Below the pieces are notes generated by a model. It did no database searches. It saw only the letters and a program-made list of their open reading frames with translations, and was not told the origin of the DNA. Both the position numbers and the translations under genes were made by a program. Positions 34,130 to 42,495 of a DNA stretch of 64,000 nt are shown in pieces. Numbering within the stretch: the stretch's first letter is position 1; each line of letters starts with the position of its first letter. The DNA lies in assembly GCF_900142365.1 (NCBI RefSeq), contig NZ_FRAP01000009.1:124001-188000 (forward strand), written 5' to 3'. The DNA comes from Pseudonocardia thermophila (GTDB lineage: Bacteria > Actinomycetota > Actinomycetes > Mycobacteriales > Pseudonocardiaceae).

Positions 34130-36880
34130 GTGCGCCGAGTCCTCTTCGCGGTCGCCGCCGCCCTCGGCGTGCTGGCGTTCTCCGCAGCGCCCGCGTACGC
34201 GACCGCCACCCCCTCGCCGGCCCCCGCTCCCCCGCCCAATGCGACCGAGCAGCGCATCGAGGTGCCCGCCGGCCCGGGTGAACAGGGGACGGTGGAGCTC
34301 GACACCACCCTCTACCTGCCGGAGACGACCCCGGCACCGGCGGTGCTGGTCGCGCACGGGTTCGGCGGGAGCAAGACCTCCGTCGACTCCGACGCGCGCG
34401 AGCTGGTCGCGCGCGGCTTCGTCGTGCTCACGTGGTCGGCGCGCGGCTTCGGCGCGAGCGGCGGGAAGATCGGGCTGAACTCGCCCGACCACGAGATCGC
34501 CGATGCGCAGCGGCTCCTCGACTGGCTGGCGCAGCGGCCGGAGGTCCGGCTGGACGGCCCCGGCGACCCGCGGGTCGGCGTCACCGGCGGCTCCTACGGC
34601 GGCGCGCTGTCGCTGCTGCTGGCCGGCTACGACCAGCGCGTCGACGCGATCGCGCCGGTGATCACCTGGAACGACCTGGGCCAGGCCCTGTTCCCGAACG
34701 CGGCCACGCCGACGGACCTGCCGGTCGACACGCCCGCGCGCACCGCGTTCGCCCCGGACGGGGTGTTCAAGCGCGGCTGGGCCGGGGTGTTCTTCTCCGC
34801 CGGGCTCGGTCCGGCGCAGCGCGGCGGGGCCACCCCGACCGGCCCGGCGACCTGCGGCCGGTTCCGCGAGGAGATCTGCGTCGGCTACACCGAGGCCGCG
34901 ACGACCGGCCGCCCCTCCCCCGCGCTGACCGAGCTGCTGCGACTGTCCTCCCCCGCATCGGTCACCGACCGGATCACCGCACCCACCCTGCTCGTCCAGG
35001 GCGAGGCCGACACGCTGTTCGGGCTCGACCACGCCGACGCCAACGCCCGTCAGATCGCCGCCAACGGCACCCCGGTGTCGATGGTCTGGTTCGCCGGTGG
35101 GCACGACGGTGCCCAGCCCGACGCCGCCACCCGCGCGCGGATCGGTGACTGGTTCGACCAGCACCTCGCCGGGAAGGCGCCGCAGGGCGAGCAGAGCACG
35201 TTCCGCTACGCCGTGCAGAGCGGGATCCGCGCCGGCAGCACCACCCCGACCGGACGCACCGTGCACGCCGATGCCTACCCGGGCATCGACGGCGCGGCGC
35301 CCGTCACCGAGGTGCGGCAGCACCTGCAGGGCGACCCGCAGCCGGTGCTGAACCCGGCGGGCGGCAACCCGGCCGCGCTCACGTCGCTGCCCGGCCTGGG
35401 CGGTGCGCTCGGCAACGCCGCGGGCCGAGTGGCCGCGCTGACCTCCGAGCTGCCGGGGCAGTCGGCGCAGTTCCGCACAGCGCCGCTGGAGCAGCAGCTG
35501 CTGCTCGCCGGGGCCCCGCGGGTCAAGCTCACCGTCTCGCGGATCCCCGGCCAACCCGCCGGCGACGAAGCGGTGCTGTTCGGCAAGGTCTACGAGGTCA
35601 CGCAGGACGGCACCCGCACGCTGCTCGGCGGTGCGGTGGCCCCCGTCCGGGTACCGGTGCCCCAGTCCGGCCCGGCGAGCGTCACGGTCACGCTGCCCGC
35701 GGTGGTCGCGCCGATCGAGGCGGGCAACCAGCTGCTCGTGTCGTTCTCCACGACCGACCAGGGCTTCGCGGGCAGCACGGCGCCTGCCGTGTGGCAGGTC
35801 GGTGTCGAAGGTGAGCTCCTCGTCCCGACGGTGCCCGGCCGCTCGGTCGCGCCCAACACCGTGCCGCTCGGGCCGGCGATCGGGATCGGGATCGTGCTGG
35901 CCGTCGTACTCGTCGTCTGGCTGGTGTTCCGGCTGCGCCGCCGTCCGGCCGACGTCGAACCGGACCCGCACGCCCCACCCCTGGTCATCGAGGGGCTCGC
36001 CAAGACGTACAAGAACGGGTTCACGGCGGTGCGGGACGTGTCGTTCACCGTCGAGCGCGGCATGGTCCTGGGGCTGCTCGGCCCGAACGGCGCCGGCAAG
36101 ACCACCGTGCTGCGCATGCTGATGGGCCTCATCCGGCCCACCGCCGGCAGGATCACCGCGTTCGGCGCCCCCGTGGGACCCGGCGCACCGGTGCTGGCCG
36201 ACATCGGCGCGTTCGTCGAGGGGCCCGGGTTCCTGCCGCACCTGTCCGGCACGGAGAACCTGCGGCTGTACTGGGCGGCGACCGGGCGGCCCGCCGACGA
36301 GGCGCACCTCGAGGAAGCGCTGGAGATCGCCGGACTGGGCGACTCGATCCACCGCCGCGTCGGCACGTACAGCCAGGGCATGCGTCAGCGGCTCGCGATC
36401 GCCCAAGCCATGCTCGGGCTGCCCGACCTGCTGGTCCTCGACGAACCGACCAACGGACTCGACCCGCCGCAGATCCACGCGATGCGCGACGTGCTGCGCC
36501 GCTACGCCGCCGGTGGGCGGACCGTGCTGGTGTCCAGCCACCTGCTCGCCGAGGTGGAGCAGACCTGTACGCACGTCGTCGTCATGCACCACGGCGTCGT
36601 CGTCGCGACGGGCAGCGTCGAGGACGTGATCGCGGGCGGCGGTGCGGCGTCGTTCACCGTCGACGCGCCGGAACGCGCGGCCGAGGTGCTCGCGTCCCTC
36701 GACGGGGTCCGTGACGTCGCCGTGGACGGCAGCGCGGTGCACGCGATGCTCAACGGCATGCCGCGCGCGGCCGCGGTCCGGGCGTTGGTCGGGGCGGGGG
36801 TCGACGTCGCGGCGGTCGGGCCGCGGCGCCGACTCGAGGACGCGTTCCTGCAGCTCGTCGGAGAGGACACCACGCCGTGA
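34130..36880 (+). CDS. Exported alpha/beta hydrolase (S15-like) fused through a membrane helix to an ABC ATPase
   Basis: A 916-residue fusion. Residues 1-25 form a signal peptide (MRRVLFAVAAALGVLAFSAA, then APAYA). Residues ~40-560 are an extracellular hydrolase resembling X-Pro dipeptidyl peptidase/CocE, with Ser155 in TGGSYGGALS, Asp294 in QGEADTLF and His325 in GGHDGAQ. A membrane helix (about 582-604) leads into a cytoplasmic ABC ATPase: GPNGAGKTT (651-659), YSQGMRQRLAIAQAM and LLVLDEPTNGLDPP. The C-terminus matches ABC-2 exporter ATPases (drug/lantibiotic type). The permease is the overlapping next gene. The hydrolase may act on, or sense, the exported product; this is inference. Similar fusions exist in some actinobacteria. 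Confidence 0.93.
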   Translation: MRRVLFAVAAALGVLAFSAAPAYATATPSPAPAPPPNATEQRIEVPAGPGEQGTVELDTTLYLPETTPAPAVLVAHGFGGSKTSVDSDARELVARGFVVLTWSARGFGASGGKIGLNSPDHEIADAQRLLDWLAQRPEVRLDGPGDPRVGVTGGSYGGALSLLLAGYDQRVDAIAPVITWNDLGQALFPNAATPTDLPVDTPARTAFAPDGVFKRGWAGVFFSAGLGPAQRGGATPTGPATCGRFREEICVGYTEAATTGRPSPALTELLRLSSPASVTDRITAPTLLVQGEADTLFGLDHADANARQIAANGTPVSMVWFAGGHDGAQPDAATRARIGDWFDQHLAGKAPQGEQSTFRYAVQSGIRAGSTTPTGRTVHADAYPGIDGAAPVTEVRQHLQGDPQPVLNPAGGNPAALTSLPGLGGALGNAAGRVAALTSELPGQSAQFRTAPLEQQLLLAGAPRVKLTVSRIPGQPAGDEAVLFGKVYEVTQDGTRTLLGGAVAPVRVPVPQSGPASVTVTLPAVVAPIEAGNQLLVSFSTTDQGFAGSTAPAVWQVGVEGELLVPTVPGRSVAPNTVPLGPAIGIGIVLAVVLVVWLVFRLRRRPADVEPDPHAPPLVIEGLAKTYKNGFTAVRDVSFTVERGMVLGLLGPNGAGKTTVLRMLMGLIRPTAGRITAFGAPVGPGAPVLADIGAFVEGPGFLPHLSGTENLRLYWAATGRPADEAHLEEALEIAGLGDSIHRRVGTYSQGMRQRLAIAQAMLGLPDLLVLDEPTNGLDPPQIHAMRDVLRRYAAGGRTVLVSSHLLAEVEQTCTHVVVMHHGVVVATGSVEDVIAGGGAASFTVDAPERAAEVLASLDGVRDVAVDGSAVHAMLNGMPRAAAVRALVGAGVDVAAVGPRRRLEDAFLQLVGEDTTP

Positions 36881-37725
36881 GCGGAACGACCACGCAGCCG
36901 ACGGTGCGGATGGACCGCACGCTGCCGATCCGGGTGGAGCTGCGCCGCCAGCTGCTGCGCCGCCGCACCCAGGTGGCGTTCGGGCTGATCGCGGCGCTGC
37001 CGGTGATCCTGTGGTTCGCGTTCACCGTGGCGCCGGCCGGGCCGCCGTCCGGGTCGCTCAACCTCGTCGACCTGGCCAAGAGCAGTGGCGGCAACTTCGC
37101 CGTGTTCGCGCTGTTCGCCTCGGCGTCGTTCCTGCTCGTCGTGGTGGTGGCGTTGTTCTTCGGCGACACCGTGGCAGCGGAGGCGTCGTGGTCGAGCCTG
37201 CGGTACCTGCTCGCCGCGCCGATCCCGCGGGCCAGGCTGGTGCGGCAGAAGGCGATCGTCGCCGCGGTGCTGTCCTTCGCGGCGATCGTGCTGCTGCCGG
37301 TCGTCGCGCTGGTGGTGGGGTCGATCGCCTACGGCGTCGGTGACCTCGTCAGCCCCACCGGCGAGTCGCTGTCGTTCTGGACGGGCGCGGGGCGGGTGCT
37401 GCTCGGCGCGGTCTACCTGTTCCTGTACCTGGGCTGGGTGGCCGGGCTGGCGCTGCTGCTGTCGGTGTCGACCGATGCGCCGCTGGGCGCCGTCGGCGGG
37501 ACCGTGATGGTGGCGATCGTGTCGCAGATCCTCGACCAGATCACCGCGCTGGAGGGACTGCGCGACTACCTGCCCACCCACTACGGCACGGCCTGGGCGA
37601 ACCTGCTGGCCACCGACGTCGACTGGGACACGATGACCCGCGGCGTCTTCTCGTCGCTGATCTACGCCGCGGTGCTCGGCGGGCTCGCGGTCTGGCGGTT
37701 CACGCGGAAGGACATCACCAGCTGA
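36877..37725 (+). CDS. ABC-2 type transporter permease
   Basis: A 282-residue membrane protein, GTG 36877 overlapping the ATPase stop. It has a cytoplasmic N-terminus (MSGTTTQPTVRMDRTLPIRV) and about six hydrophobic segments: QVAFGLIAALPVILWFAFTV, FLLVVVVALFFGDTVAAEAS, AAVLSFAAIVLLPVVALVVG and others. LRRQLLRRRTQVAFGL and WSSLRYLLAAPIPRARLVRQ are characteristic ABC-2 permease segments. It works with the ATPase half of the previous fusion protein to export a substrate that may be a peptide or lipid. The gene is followed by repeat arrays (37745-38090) before the convergent sigma factor gene. Confidence 0.9.
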   Translation: MSGTTTQPTVRMDRTLPIRVELRRQLLRRRTQVAFGLIAALPVILWFAFTVAPAGPPSGSLNLVDLAKSSGGNFAVFALFASASFLLVVVVALFFGDTVAAEASWSSLRYLLAAPIPRARLVRQKAIVAAVLSFAAIVLLPVVALVVGSIAYGVGDLVSPTGESLSFWTGAGRVLLGAVYLFLYLGWVAGLALLLSVSTDAPLGAVGGTVMVAIVSQILDQITALEGLRDYLPTHYGTAWANLLATDVDWDTMTRGVFSSLIYAAVLGGLAVWRFTRKDITS

Positions 37726-37744
37726 GGCCGGATCGCGCCGTGCG

Positions 37745-38090
37745 GCGAGTCCCGCGTCCCGTCGGGCGAGTCGCGCGAACGGTCCGAGTCCCGCACCCTG
37801 GCCGGTGAGCTGCGCGTCCGGTGTGCCCGGTGCGGATGTCGTGTAGTCCGTGCGGGGAACGCGCAGCTCACGAGCTCCGTCCTCGGTGCTCAGCGGGCCC
37901 GGACTCCGTGGTCGCGCCCCAACGCAGGACTCGCCGCGCCGCGTGCGGGACTCGCGAGACCATTCGCGCGACTCGCCGCGCCGCGTGCACGACCCGCCGG
38001 ACCAACCGCGGGACTCGCGAGACCGAACGCGGGACACGTGGGGCCGTGTGCGCGACTCGCGGGACCCGAACGCAGGACTCGCCGATCCCG
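37745..38090. repeat. Mirrored 21-bp repeat arrays between two convergent genes
   Basis: This 371-bp gap (37726-38096) has no gene. Units with the core gcgagtcscgcg repeat every 21 bp: at 37745, 37766 and more weakly to 37823 on the plus strand, then eight units in the opposite orientation from 37924 to 38090 (starts 37924, 37945, 37966, 37987, 38008, 38029, 38050 and 38072; the seventh is 22 bp). In each half the units read with the direction of the gene they follow. Between them is a perfect 13-bp inverted repeat, gtgagctgcgcgt (37805-37817) and its complement (37859-37871). The same unit occurs at 46653-46780. Confidence 0.85.
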
Positions 38091-38096
38091 CGCGGC

Positions 38097-39287
38097 TCAG
38101 CTCAGTTCGGCCAGTCGCTTCTGCAGGAACGCCCGCTCCGCGTCGTTCCCGGCGAGCGCGACAGCCTCCGCGTACGCCGCCCGGGCCGCATCGACCCGGC
38201 CGAGCCGCACCAGCAGCTCAGCCTTCGTAGCGGGCAGCAGGTGGTAGCCGGGCAGCTCCAGCTCTTCGACGACGGCCAGCGCCGCCTCCGGGCCGTGCAC
38301 CTCGGCGACGGCGACGGCCCGGTTCAGCGCGACGATCGGGGTCGGTGTGAACTGCAGCAGTTGGTCGTACAGCGCCAGCACCTGCCGCCAGTCCGTGGTG
38401 GGCCCATCGGTGTGGACAGCGTTGATGGCGGCCTGGATCTGGTACGGGCCGGGCCGGTTGCGGCGCAGGCACTCGCGCACGATCGCGTGCCCCTCGGCGA
38501 TCATCGCGCGATCCCACAGCGAGCGGTCCTGCTCGGCCAGCGTCACCAGCTCCCCCGACGGCCCGACGCGCGCCGGTCGGCGGGCCTCGCTGAGCAGCAG
38601 GAGCGCGAGCAGCCCGAGCACCTCGGGCTCGTCCGGCATCAGCGACGCGAGTTCGCGGGCCAGCCGCAGCGCCTCCCGGCACAGGTCGGCCCGCACGAGC
38701 TCGCCCCTCGATGCCGTGTAACCCTCGTTGAAGATCAGGTAGAGCACGGTGAGCACGGGCGGCAACCGGGCGGGCAGCTCGGCCTCCGTCGGGACCCGGT
38801 ACGGGATGCGGGCGTCGCGGATCTTCTTCTTCGCCCGCACGATCCGCTGCGAGATCGTGGCCTCGGGCACGAGGTAGGCACGGGCGATCTGGGGGACCTC
38901 CAGCCCGCCGAGCAGCCGCAGTGTGAGCGCGGTCTGCGCCAGCGGCGACAGCGAGGGGTGGCAACAGGTGAAGATCAGGCGCAGCTGGTCGTCGCGCACC
39001 GGTCCCACCTCCTCGGGCTCGTCGTCGCCGCGGTGCAGCAGCAGGGCCTGCACGTGGCGTGCCTCGCGGGTGGACTCCCGGCGGATCCGGTCGATGGCTC
39101 GGTTGCGGGCGGTGGTGACGATCCAGGCGCCCGGGTTGGGCGGCAGCTCCGCCCACTTCTGCACCGCGATCGTGAACGCGTCCTGGACGGCCTCCTCGGC
39201 GAGCGAGATGTCGCCGAGGAGGCGGGTCAAGGTGGCGACGCAGCGGCCGTACTCGGCCCGGTAGACGCTCGCGAGATCGGTGGGCAT
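38097..39287 (-). CDS. ECF42-type RNA polymerase sigma factor (with C-terminal extension)
   Basis: A 396-residue ECF sigma factor: N-terminal region 2 (VYRAEYGRCVATLTRLLGDI), AEEAVQDAFTIAVQKW, PGAWIVTTARNRAIDRIRRE, and region 4 (LTLRLLGGLEVPQIARAYLV, EATISQRIVRAKKKI). A long C-terminal domain follows (DUF6596/TPR-like), as in ECF42 proteins, with IPYRVPTEAELPARLPPVLT and YLIFNEGYTASRGE. ECF42 group genes are typically next to DGPF/YCII genes, as here. No anti-sigma factor is present, in line with that group. The gene is fourth in the operon DUF6069-DGPF-DGPF-sigma, with the ATG overlapping the DGPF stop (ATGA). Activating signals are unknown. Confidence 0.95.
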   Translation of the reverse strand: MPTDLASVYRAEYGRCVATLTRLLGDISLAEEAVQDAFTIAVQKWAELPPNPGAWIVTTARNRAIDRIRRESTREARHVQALLLHRGDDEPEEVGPVRDDQLRLIFTCCHPSLSPLAQTALTLRLLGGLEVPQIARAYLVPEATISQRIVRAKKKIRDARIPYRVPTEAELPARLPPVLTVLYLIFNEGYTASRGELVRADLCREALRLARELASLMPDEPEVLGLLALLLLSEARRPARVGPSGELVTLAEQDRSLWDRAMIAEGHAIVRECLRRNRPGPYQIQAAINAVHTDGPTTDWRQVLALYDQLLQFTPTPIVALNRAVAVAEVHGPEAALAVVEELELPGYHLLPATKAELLVRLGRVDAARAAYAEAVALAGNDAERAFLQKRLAELS

Positions 39288-39640
39288 CAGCCCTGGCTGA
39301 GCTCGTCGAACGAGCGCACCTCGATCGGCGCCGCACAGGCCTCCGCGCAGCGCCGGGCCCACTCGAGCGCCTCGGCCCGGTCGGCGACGTCGATGACCCA
39401 GAAACCGCCGAGCTGTTCCTTCGTCTCGATGAACGGGCCGTCGGTCATCGTCACGGCGCCGCTCTCGATGCGGACCACGGTGGCGGTGTCCGGGTCGGTC
39501 AGCCCGCCGCCGAACACCCAGACGCCCTGGGCCCGCATGTCGTCGTTGACCACCTCCACCCGGGCGACGGACTCGTCCCACTCGGCACCGGTGGGCAGGG
39601 GGACGCTCCAGTCGTTCTGGACGGCCAGCATGAAGCGCAC
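39287..39640 (-). CDS. YCII-related DGPF-domain protein 1
   Basis: A 117-residue protein with the ferredoxin-like YCII fold: RFMLAVQNDWSVPLPTGAEW near the N-terminus, then VEVVNDDMRAQGVWVFGGGL, TMTDGPFIETKEQLGGFWVI and ALEWARRCAEACAAPIEVRS. The TDGPF motif names the family. GTG 39640 is preceded by AGGAG at a suitable distance, so it is preferred over upstream in-frame starts. These small proteins are co-encoded with ECF42 sigma factors and are thought to influence their activity; no enzyme function is established. A paralogue lies immediately upstream. Confidence 0.88.
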   Translation of the reverse strand: MRFMLAVQNDWSVPLPTGAEWDESVARVEVVNDDMRAQGVWVFGGGLTDPDTATVVRIESGAVTMTDGPFIETKEQLGGFWVIDVADRAEALEWARRCAEACAAPIEVRSFDELSQG

Positions 39641-39654
39641 GTCGATCACTCCTC

Positions 39655-39999
39655 TCAGGCGAGCCCGTCGAAGGGCCGGACCTCGATGGGGGCGCGGCAG
39701 GCCGTGGTGGCCTTCTCGGCCCACGCGAGCGCGGCGTCGAGATCGGCCACCTCGATCACCCAGAACCCGGCGAGGTGCTCCTTGGTCTCGACGAACGGCC
39801 CGTCGGTGGTCGTGACGGCGCCGTCGCGCGCACGGACCACGGTGGCGGTCTCGGGTGGCCGCAGCCCGCCGGCGAACACCCAGACTCCCTGCTCCTTCAT
39901 CTCGTCGTTGATCGCACCGGTGCGGGCGAGCATCTCCTGGAACTCGGCGTCGGACAGCTGCACGGACTCGTCGTTGATGACGCTCAGCAGGTAGTTCAC
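39655..39999 (-). CDS. YCII-related DGPF-domain protein 2
   Basis: A 114-residue paralogue of the previous protein: MNYLLSVINDESVQLSDAEF, INDEMKEQGVWVFAGGLRPP, TTTDGPFVETKEHLAGFWVI and ALAWAEKATTACRAPIEVRP. GTG 39999 follows a GAGGAGAAG ribosome site. The two proteins are alike over their whole length, so they arose by tandem duplication. It lies 29 bp after the DUF6069 gene and 14 bp before the first DGPF gene, in one operon ending with the sigma factor. Confidence 0.88.
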   Translation of the reverse strand: MNYLLSVINDESVQLSDAEFQEMLARTGAINDEMKEQGVWVFAGGLRPPETATVVRARDGAVTTTDGPFVETKEHLAGFWVIEVADLDAALAWAEKATTACRAPIEVRPFDGLA

Positions 40000-40028
40000 G
40001 GCTTCTCCTCGATGTCGGGACGAACGGG

Positions 40029-40442
40029 TCAGGGCAGGCGTCGAGCGACGGAGGGAACCACGATGGCAGCTGCGGCGACGTGCGTCAGCATGAGCAGCAG
40101 CCGGGTCGACGCGGCGGCGGCGACGATCAGGTCGGGCACGAACGACAGCACGGTCAGCGCGCCCGTGGTGCGGATCCACGCGGTGCGCGGGCTGCGGGCG
40201 AAACGACGCAGCGCCGCAGCGATGACCAGCCCGATCACGCAGCAGATGACGGTCAGCACGGCGAACCCGGAGAGCGGGATCTCAGCGCCGCCGACGGCGG
40301 TGCTGATGCCGAGGGTCTGGCCTGCCGCGGCGACGAGCACGGCTGCGGCGGCCCCGCCGGCGGTGGCGGCCGCGCCCGTCAACAGCAATGAGCCGAACGA
40401 CGGGGCGGTGCGAACAGTGGGGGCGGAAACGGTCGTGGTCAC
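40029..40442 (-). CDS. DUF6069-family small membrane protein
   Basis: A 137-residue protein with four hydrophobic segments: SLLLTGAAATAGGAAAAVLV, LSGFAVLTVICCVIGLVIAA, TTGALTVLSFVPDLIVAAAA and LLLMLTHVAAAAIVVPSVAR. The pattern is that of the DUF6069 family of actinobacterial membrane proteins of unknown function. GTG 40442 is chosen because GGAGG precedes it by six bases. The same frame is open far upstream through a YdeI-like coding sequence with no stop codon in between, so a longer fused product cannot be ruled out. It is the first gene of the ECF42/DGPF operon. Confidence 0.75.
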   Translation of the reverse strand: MTTTVSAPTVRTAPSFGSLLLTGAAATAGGAAAAVLVAAAGQTLGISTAVGGAEIPLSGFAVLTVICCVIGLVIAAALRRFARSPRTAWIRTTGALTVLSFVPDLIVAAAASTRLLLMLTHVAAAAIVVPSVARRLP

Positions 40443-40571
40443 GGGAACCTCCGGTGCGGTGCGGGGAGCGGCGGGGTGCCCCTCCCTCGCCCTGTCCACG
40501 AACGCGCCCCGGCCCGTTCGACACCGGCCGGAAGGATTTCCGGGAATTCCGCTCTGTGGGGTCAGCCCGTG

Positions 40572-41121
40572 CGCGGCCTTCTCGGCCGTCGTGGTGATCC
40601 GCGCGGCCCTGGTGGCGGGCCGTTTCGCGGTGACGATCCAGAGCAGGATCGCGCGGCGCACCGACGGCGGGAACGCGTCGAAGCGCTCCCGCGCGGGCGG
40701 GTTCGCGGCCAGCGCATCGGCGAGGTCCTGGGGCACGACGAGGTCCTCGACGCCGTCGAGCAGTGTCCAGCTGCCGTCCGCCTTCGCCGCGTCGACCACG
40801 GCCTGCCCGGCCGGGGTCATCAGCCCGGCAGCGGTGAGCCGCTCGATCCGCGCCTTGGTGGTGCGCGCCCAGCCGCTACCGCGTCTGCGCGGGGCGTACC
40901 AGATCATCCTCCGCTCGTCGTCGAGCCGCTTCGCGGTGCTGTCGACCCAGCCGAAGCACAGCACCTGCTCGACGCACTCCTCGTAGCCGAGGGTGGGCCC
41001 GTCCGCGGAGCGCTTGTAGGTGACGAGCCGGACGCCGCTGCCGCGGGCGTGGTTCTCGGCGAGCCAGGCCCGCCATTCCCCCGATCGTCGCCGGCTGGAT
41101 CCGCTCTGCGTCGTCGCGCAC
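40572..41121 (-). pseudogene. YdeI/OmpD-associated family protein, frameshifted near its start
   Basis: The main frame encodes EWRAWLAENHARGSGVRLVT, YEECVEQVLCFGWVDSTAKR, RMIWYAPRRRGSGWARTTKA and FDAFPPSVRRAILLWIVTAK, the typical YdeI/OmpD-associated (bacteriocin-protection) family. The expected N-terminus (VRDDAERIQPATIG, from GTG 41121) is in another frame. The two join in a run of five G's on the minus strand at about 41084-41088; four G's would give the continuous TIGEWRAWLAEN. No good in-frame start exists otherwise. The C-terminal end is also unusual because the frame continues without a stop into the DUF6069 gene. The gene looks inactivated unless the extra base is a sequencing error. 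Confidence 0.75.
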
Positions 41122-41219
41122 GCAGCGATGCTGGCAGGACCCGGATGCTGGCAGAACCCGCCGACGATCAGCAGGGTGATCGGGAGAGGGAGATCGGCTC
41201 GTGTGCCAGGATCGCGGAC

Positions 41220-41843
41220 ATGCAGTCGTTCCGGCTCGAGAGTCCCCGCATGCTGGCGGTGGACATCTCCGGCGACACGATCCGCGCGGCGACGGGGTCG
41301 ATGGTCGCCTACACCGGCCAGGTGCAGTTCAAGCACGCCGGCATGGGCGGCGGTGACGGCCTCCTCGCCGGCCTCAAGCGGCGCGCGACGGGCGAATCGC
41401 TGTCGATGATGGCGTGCTCGGGCACCGGTACCGTCTGGTTCGCCAAGGACGCGATGGACGTGATCATCATCGAGCTGGCCGGCGACACCCTGAAGGCCGA
41501 GTCCGAGCAGCTCCTGGCCCTGTCGGACAAGCTCACGACGGACGTCGCGTTCGCCGGGCTCCGCGGCATGTCCTCGGGGCAGGGCCTGTTCACGACGTCG
41601 GTGACCGGGTACGGCACCGTGGCGCTGCTGTCGGCGGGCGGGCCACCGATCGCACTGGAGGTGACCCCGCAGTACCCGCTGGTGGTCGACAAGGACGCAT
41701 ACATCGCCAGCCGCGGTCAGCTCAACCAGACCGTCGTCACCGACGTGTCGTGGCGCAACCTGATCGGTGAGTCCAGCGGCGAGGCGTTCTCCCTGCGCTT
41801 CGACGGCCACGGCGTCGTCTACATCCAGCCCGAGGAGCGCTGA
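41220..41843 (+). CDS. AIM24-family protein 1
   Basis: A 207-residue beta-rich protein: MQSFRLESPRMLAVDISGDT, GSMVAYTGQVQFKHAGMGGG, SLSMMACSGTGTVWFAKDAM, VIIIELAGDTLKAESEQLLA and GQGLFTTSVTGYGTVALLSA. This is the TRAP-like AIM24 fold (DUF124), whose bacterial members form membrane-associated or encapsulating oligomers of unknown role and whose yeast relative is mitochondrial. It is the first of three consecutive AIM24 genes, only 1-2 bp or with overlaps between them, so a heteromeric complex is plausible. Its start (ATG 41220) is 98 bp from the divergent YdeI-like gene. Confidence 0.9.
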   Translation: MQSFRLESPRMLAVDISGDTIRAATGSMVAYTGQVQFKHAGMGGGDGLLAGLKRRATGESLSMMACSGTGTVWFAKDAMDVIIIELAGDTLKAESEQLLALSDKLTTDVAFAGLRGMSSGQGLFTTSVTGYGTVALLSAGGPPIALEVTPQYPLVVDKDAYIASRGQLNQTVVTDVSWRNLIGESSGEAFSLRFDGHGVVYIQPEER

Positions 41844-41844
41844 C

Positions 41845-42495
41845 GTGGGTTTCTCGGCGGTCAACAGCAAGGTGATCGCGGCGCCGGTGGAGCCGGGCCG
41901 CGAGGTGCTCGCCCGGCGCGGGGCGATGCTCGCCTACACCGGCGCCGTCACCTTCTCCCCCGTGCACCTGGGCAGCGGCGGGATCGGCGGGTTCGCCGGG
42001 CGGATGGTGTCCGGCGAGCAGGTGCCGATGATGGTCGCTCAGGGCCAGGGCACCGTCTACTACGGCTACCGGGGCCTGTACGTCACGATCATCGAGCTGG
42101 ACGGCAGCGGTCCGCTCTCCGTCGAAGCCGACCGGCTGCTCGCCCACGACGCCGCGCTGCAGTCGACGGTGGTGTTCCTCGGGCAGCAGGGTGGCATCCG
42201 GGGTGCGGTGCGCGGCGCGGTGAGCGGGCAGGGCCTGTTCACCACCCAGTTGCACGGCTACGGTTCGGCCGCGGTGGTCTCGCACGGCGGCACGATCGCG
42301 GTGCCGGTCGGGCCGGCCGGCCCGGTGTCGGTGGACCCGCAGGCCTACGTCGCGCACGTGGGGCACGTCGACGTCGACATCTCCGCGTCGGTGAGCTGGC
42401 GCGACGCCGTGGGCCGCGGCTCCGGCGAGGCGATCCAGCTCAAGTGCACCGGCACCGGCACCGTCTACGTCCAGGCATCGGAGCAGAAGATATGA
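41845..42495 (+). CDS. AIM24-family protein 2
   Basis: A 216-residue paralogue: MGFSAVNSKVIAAPVEPGRE, GAMLAYTGAVTFSPVHLGSG, MVSGEQVPMMVAQGQGTVYY, YVTIIELDGSGPLSVEADRL, GQGLFTTQLHGYGSAAVVSH and a last SVSWRDAVGRGSGEAIQLKC. GTG 41845 is one base after the stop of the first gene and is preceded by GAGGAG. Sequence similarity to protein 1 is moderate, with the same order of strands, so the duplication is old. It overlaps the third gene by ATGA. Confidence 0.9.
   Translation: MGFSAVNSKVIAAPVEPGREVLARRGAMLAYTGAVTFSPVHLGSGGIGGFAGRMVSGEQVPMMVAQGQGTVYYGYRGLYVTIIELDGSGPLSVEADRLLAHDAALQSTVVFLGQQGGIRGAVRGAVSGQGLFTTQLHGYGSAAVVSHGGTIAVPVGPAGPVSVDPQAYVAHVGHVDVDISASVSWRDAVGRGSGEAIQLKCTGTGTVYVQASEQKI

Noticed and set aside
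37822-38090. Open frames with seven-residue periodic arginine/serine-rich peptides over the 21-bp arrays
   Set aside because: They arise because 21 bp is seven codons in all six frames; no ribosome site, no family match, composition of non-coding repeats.
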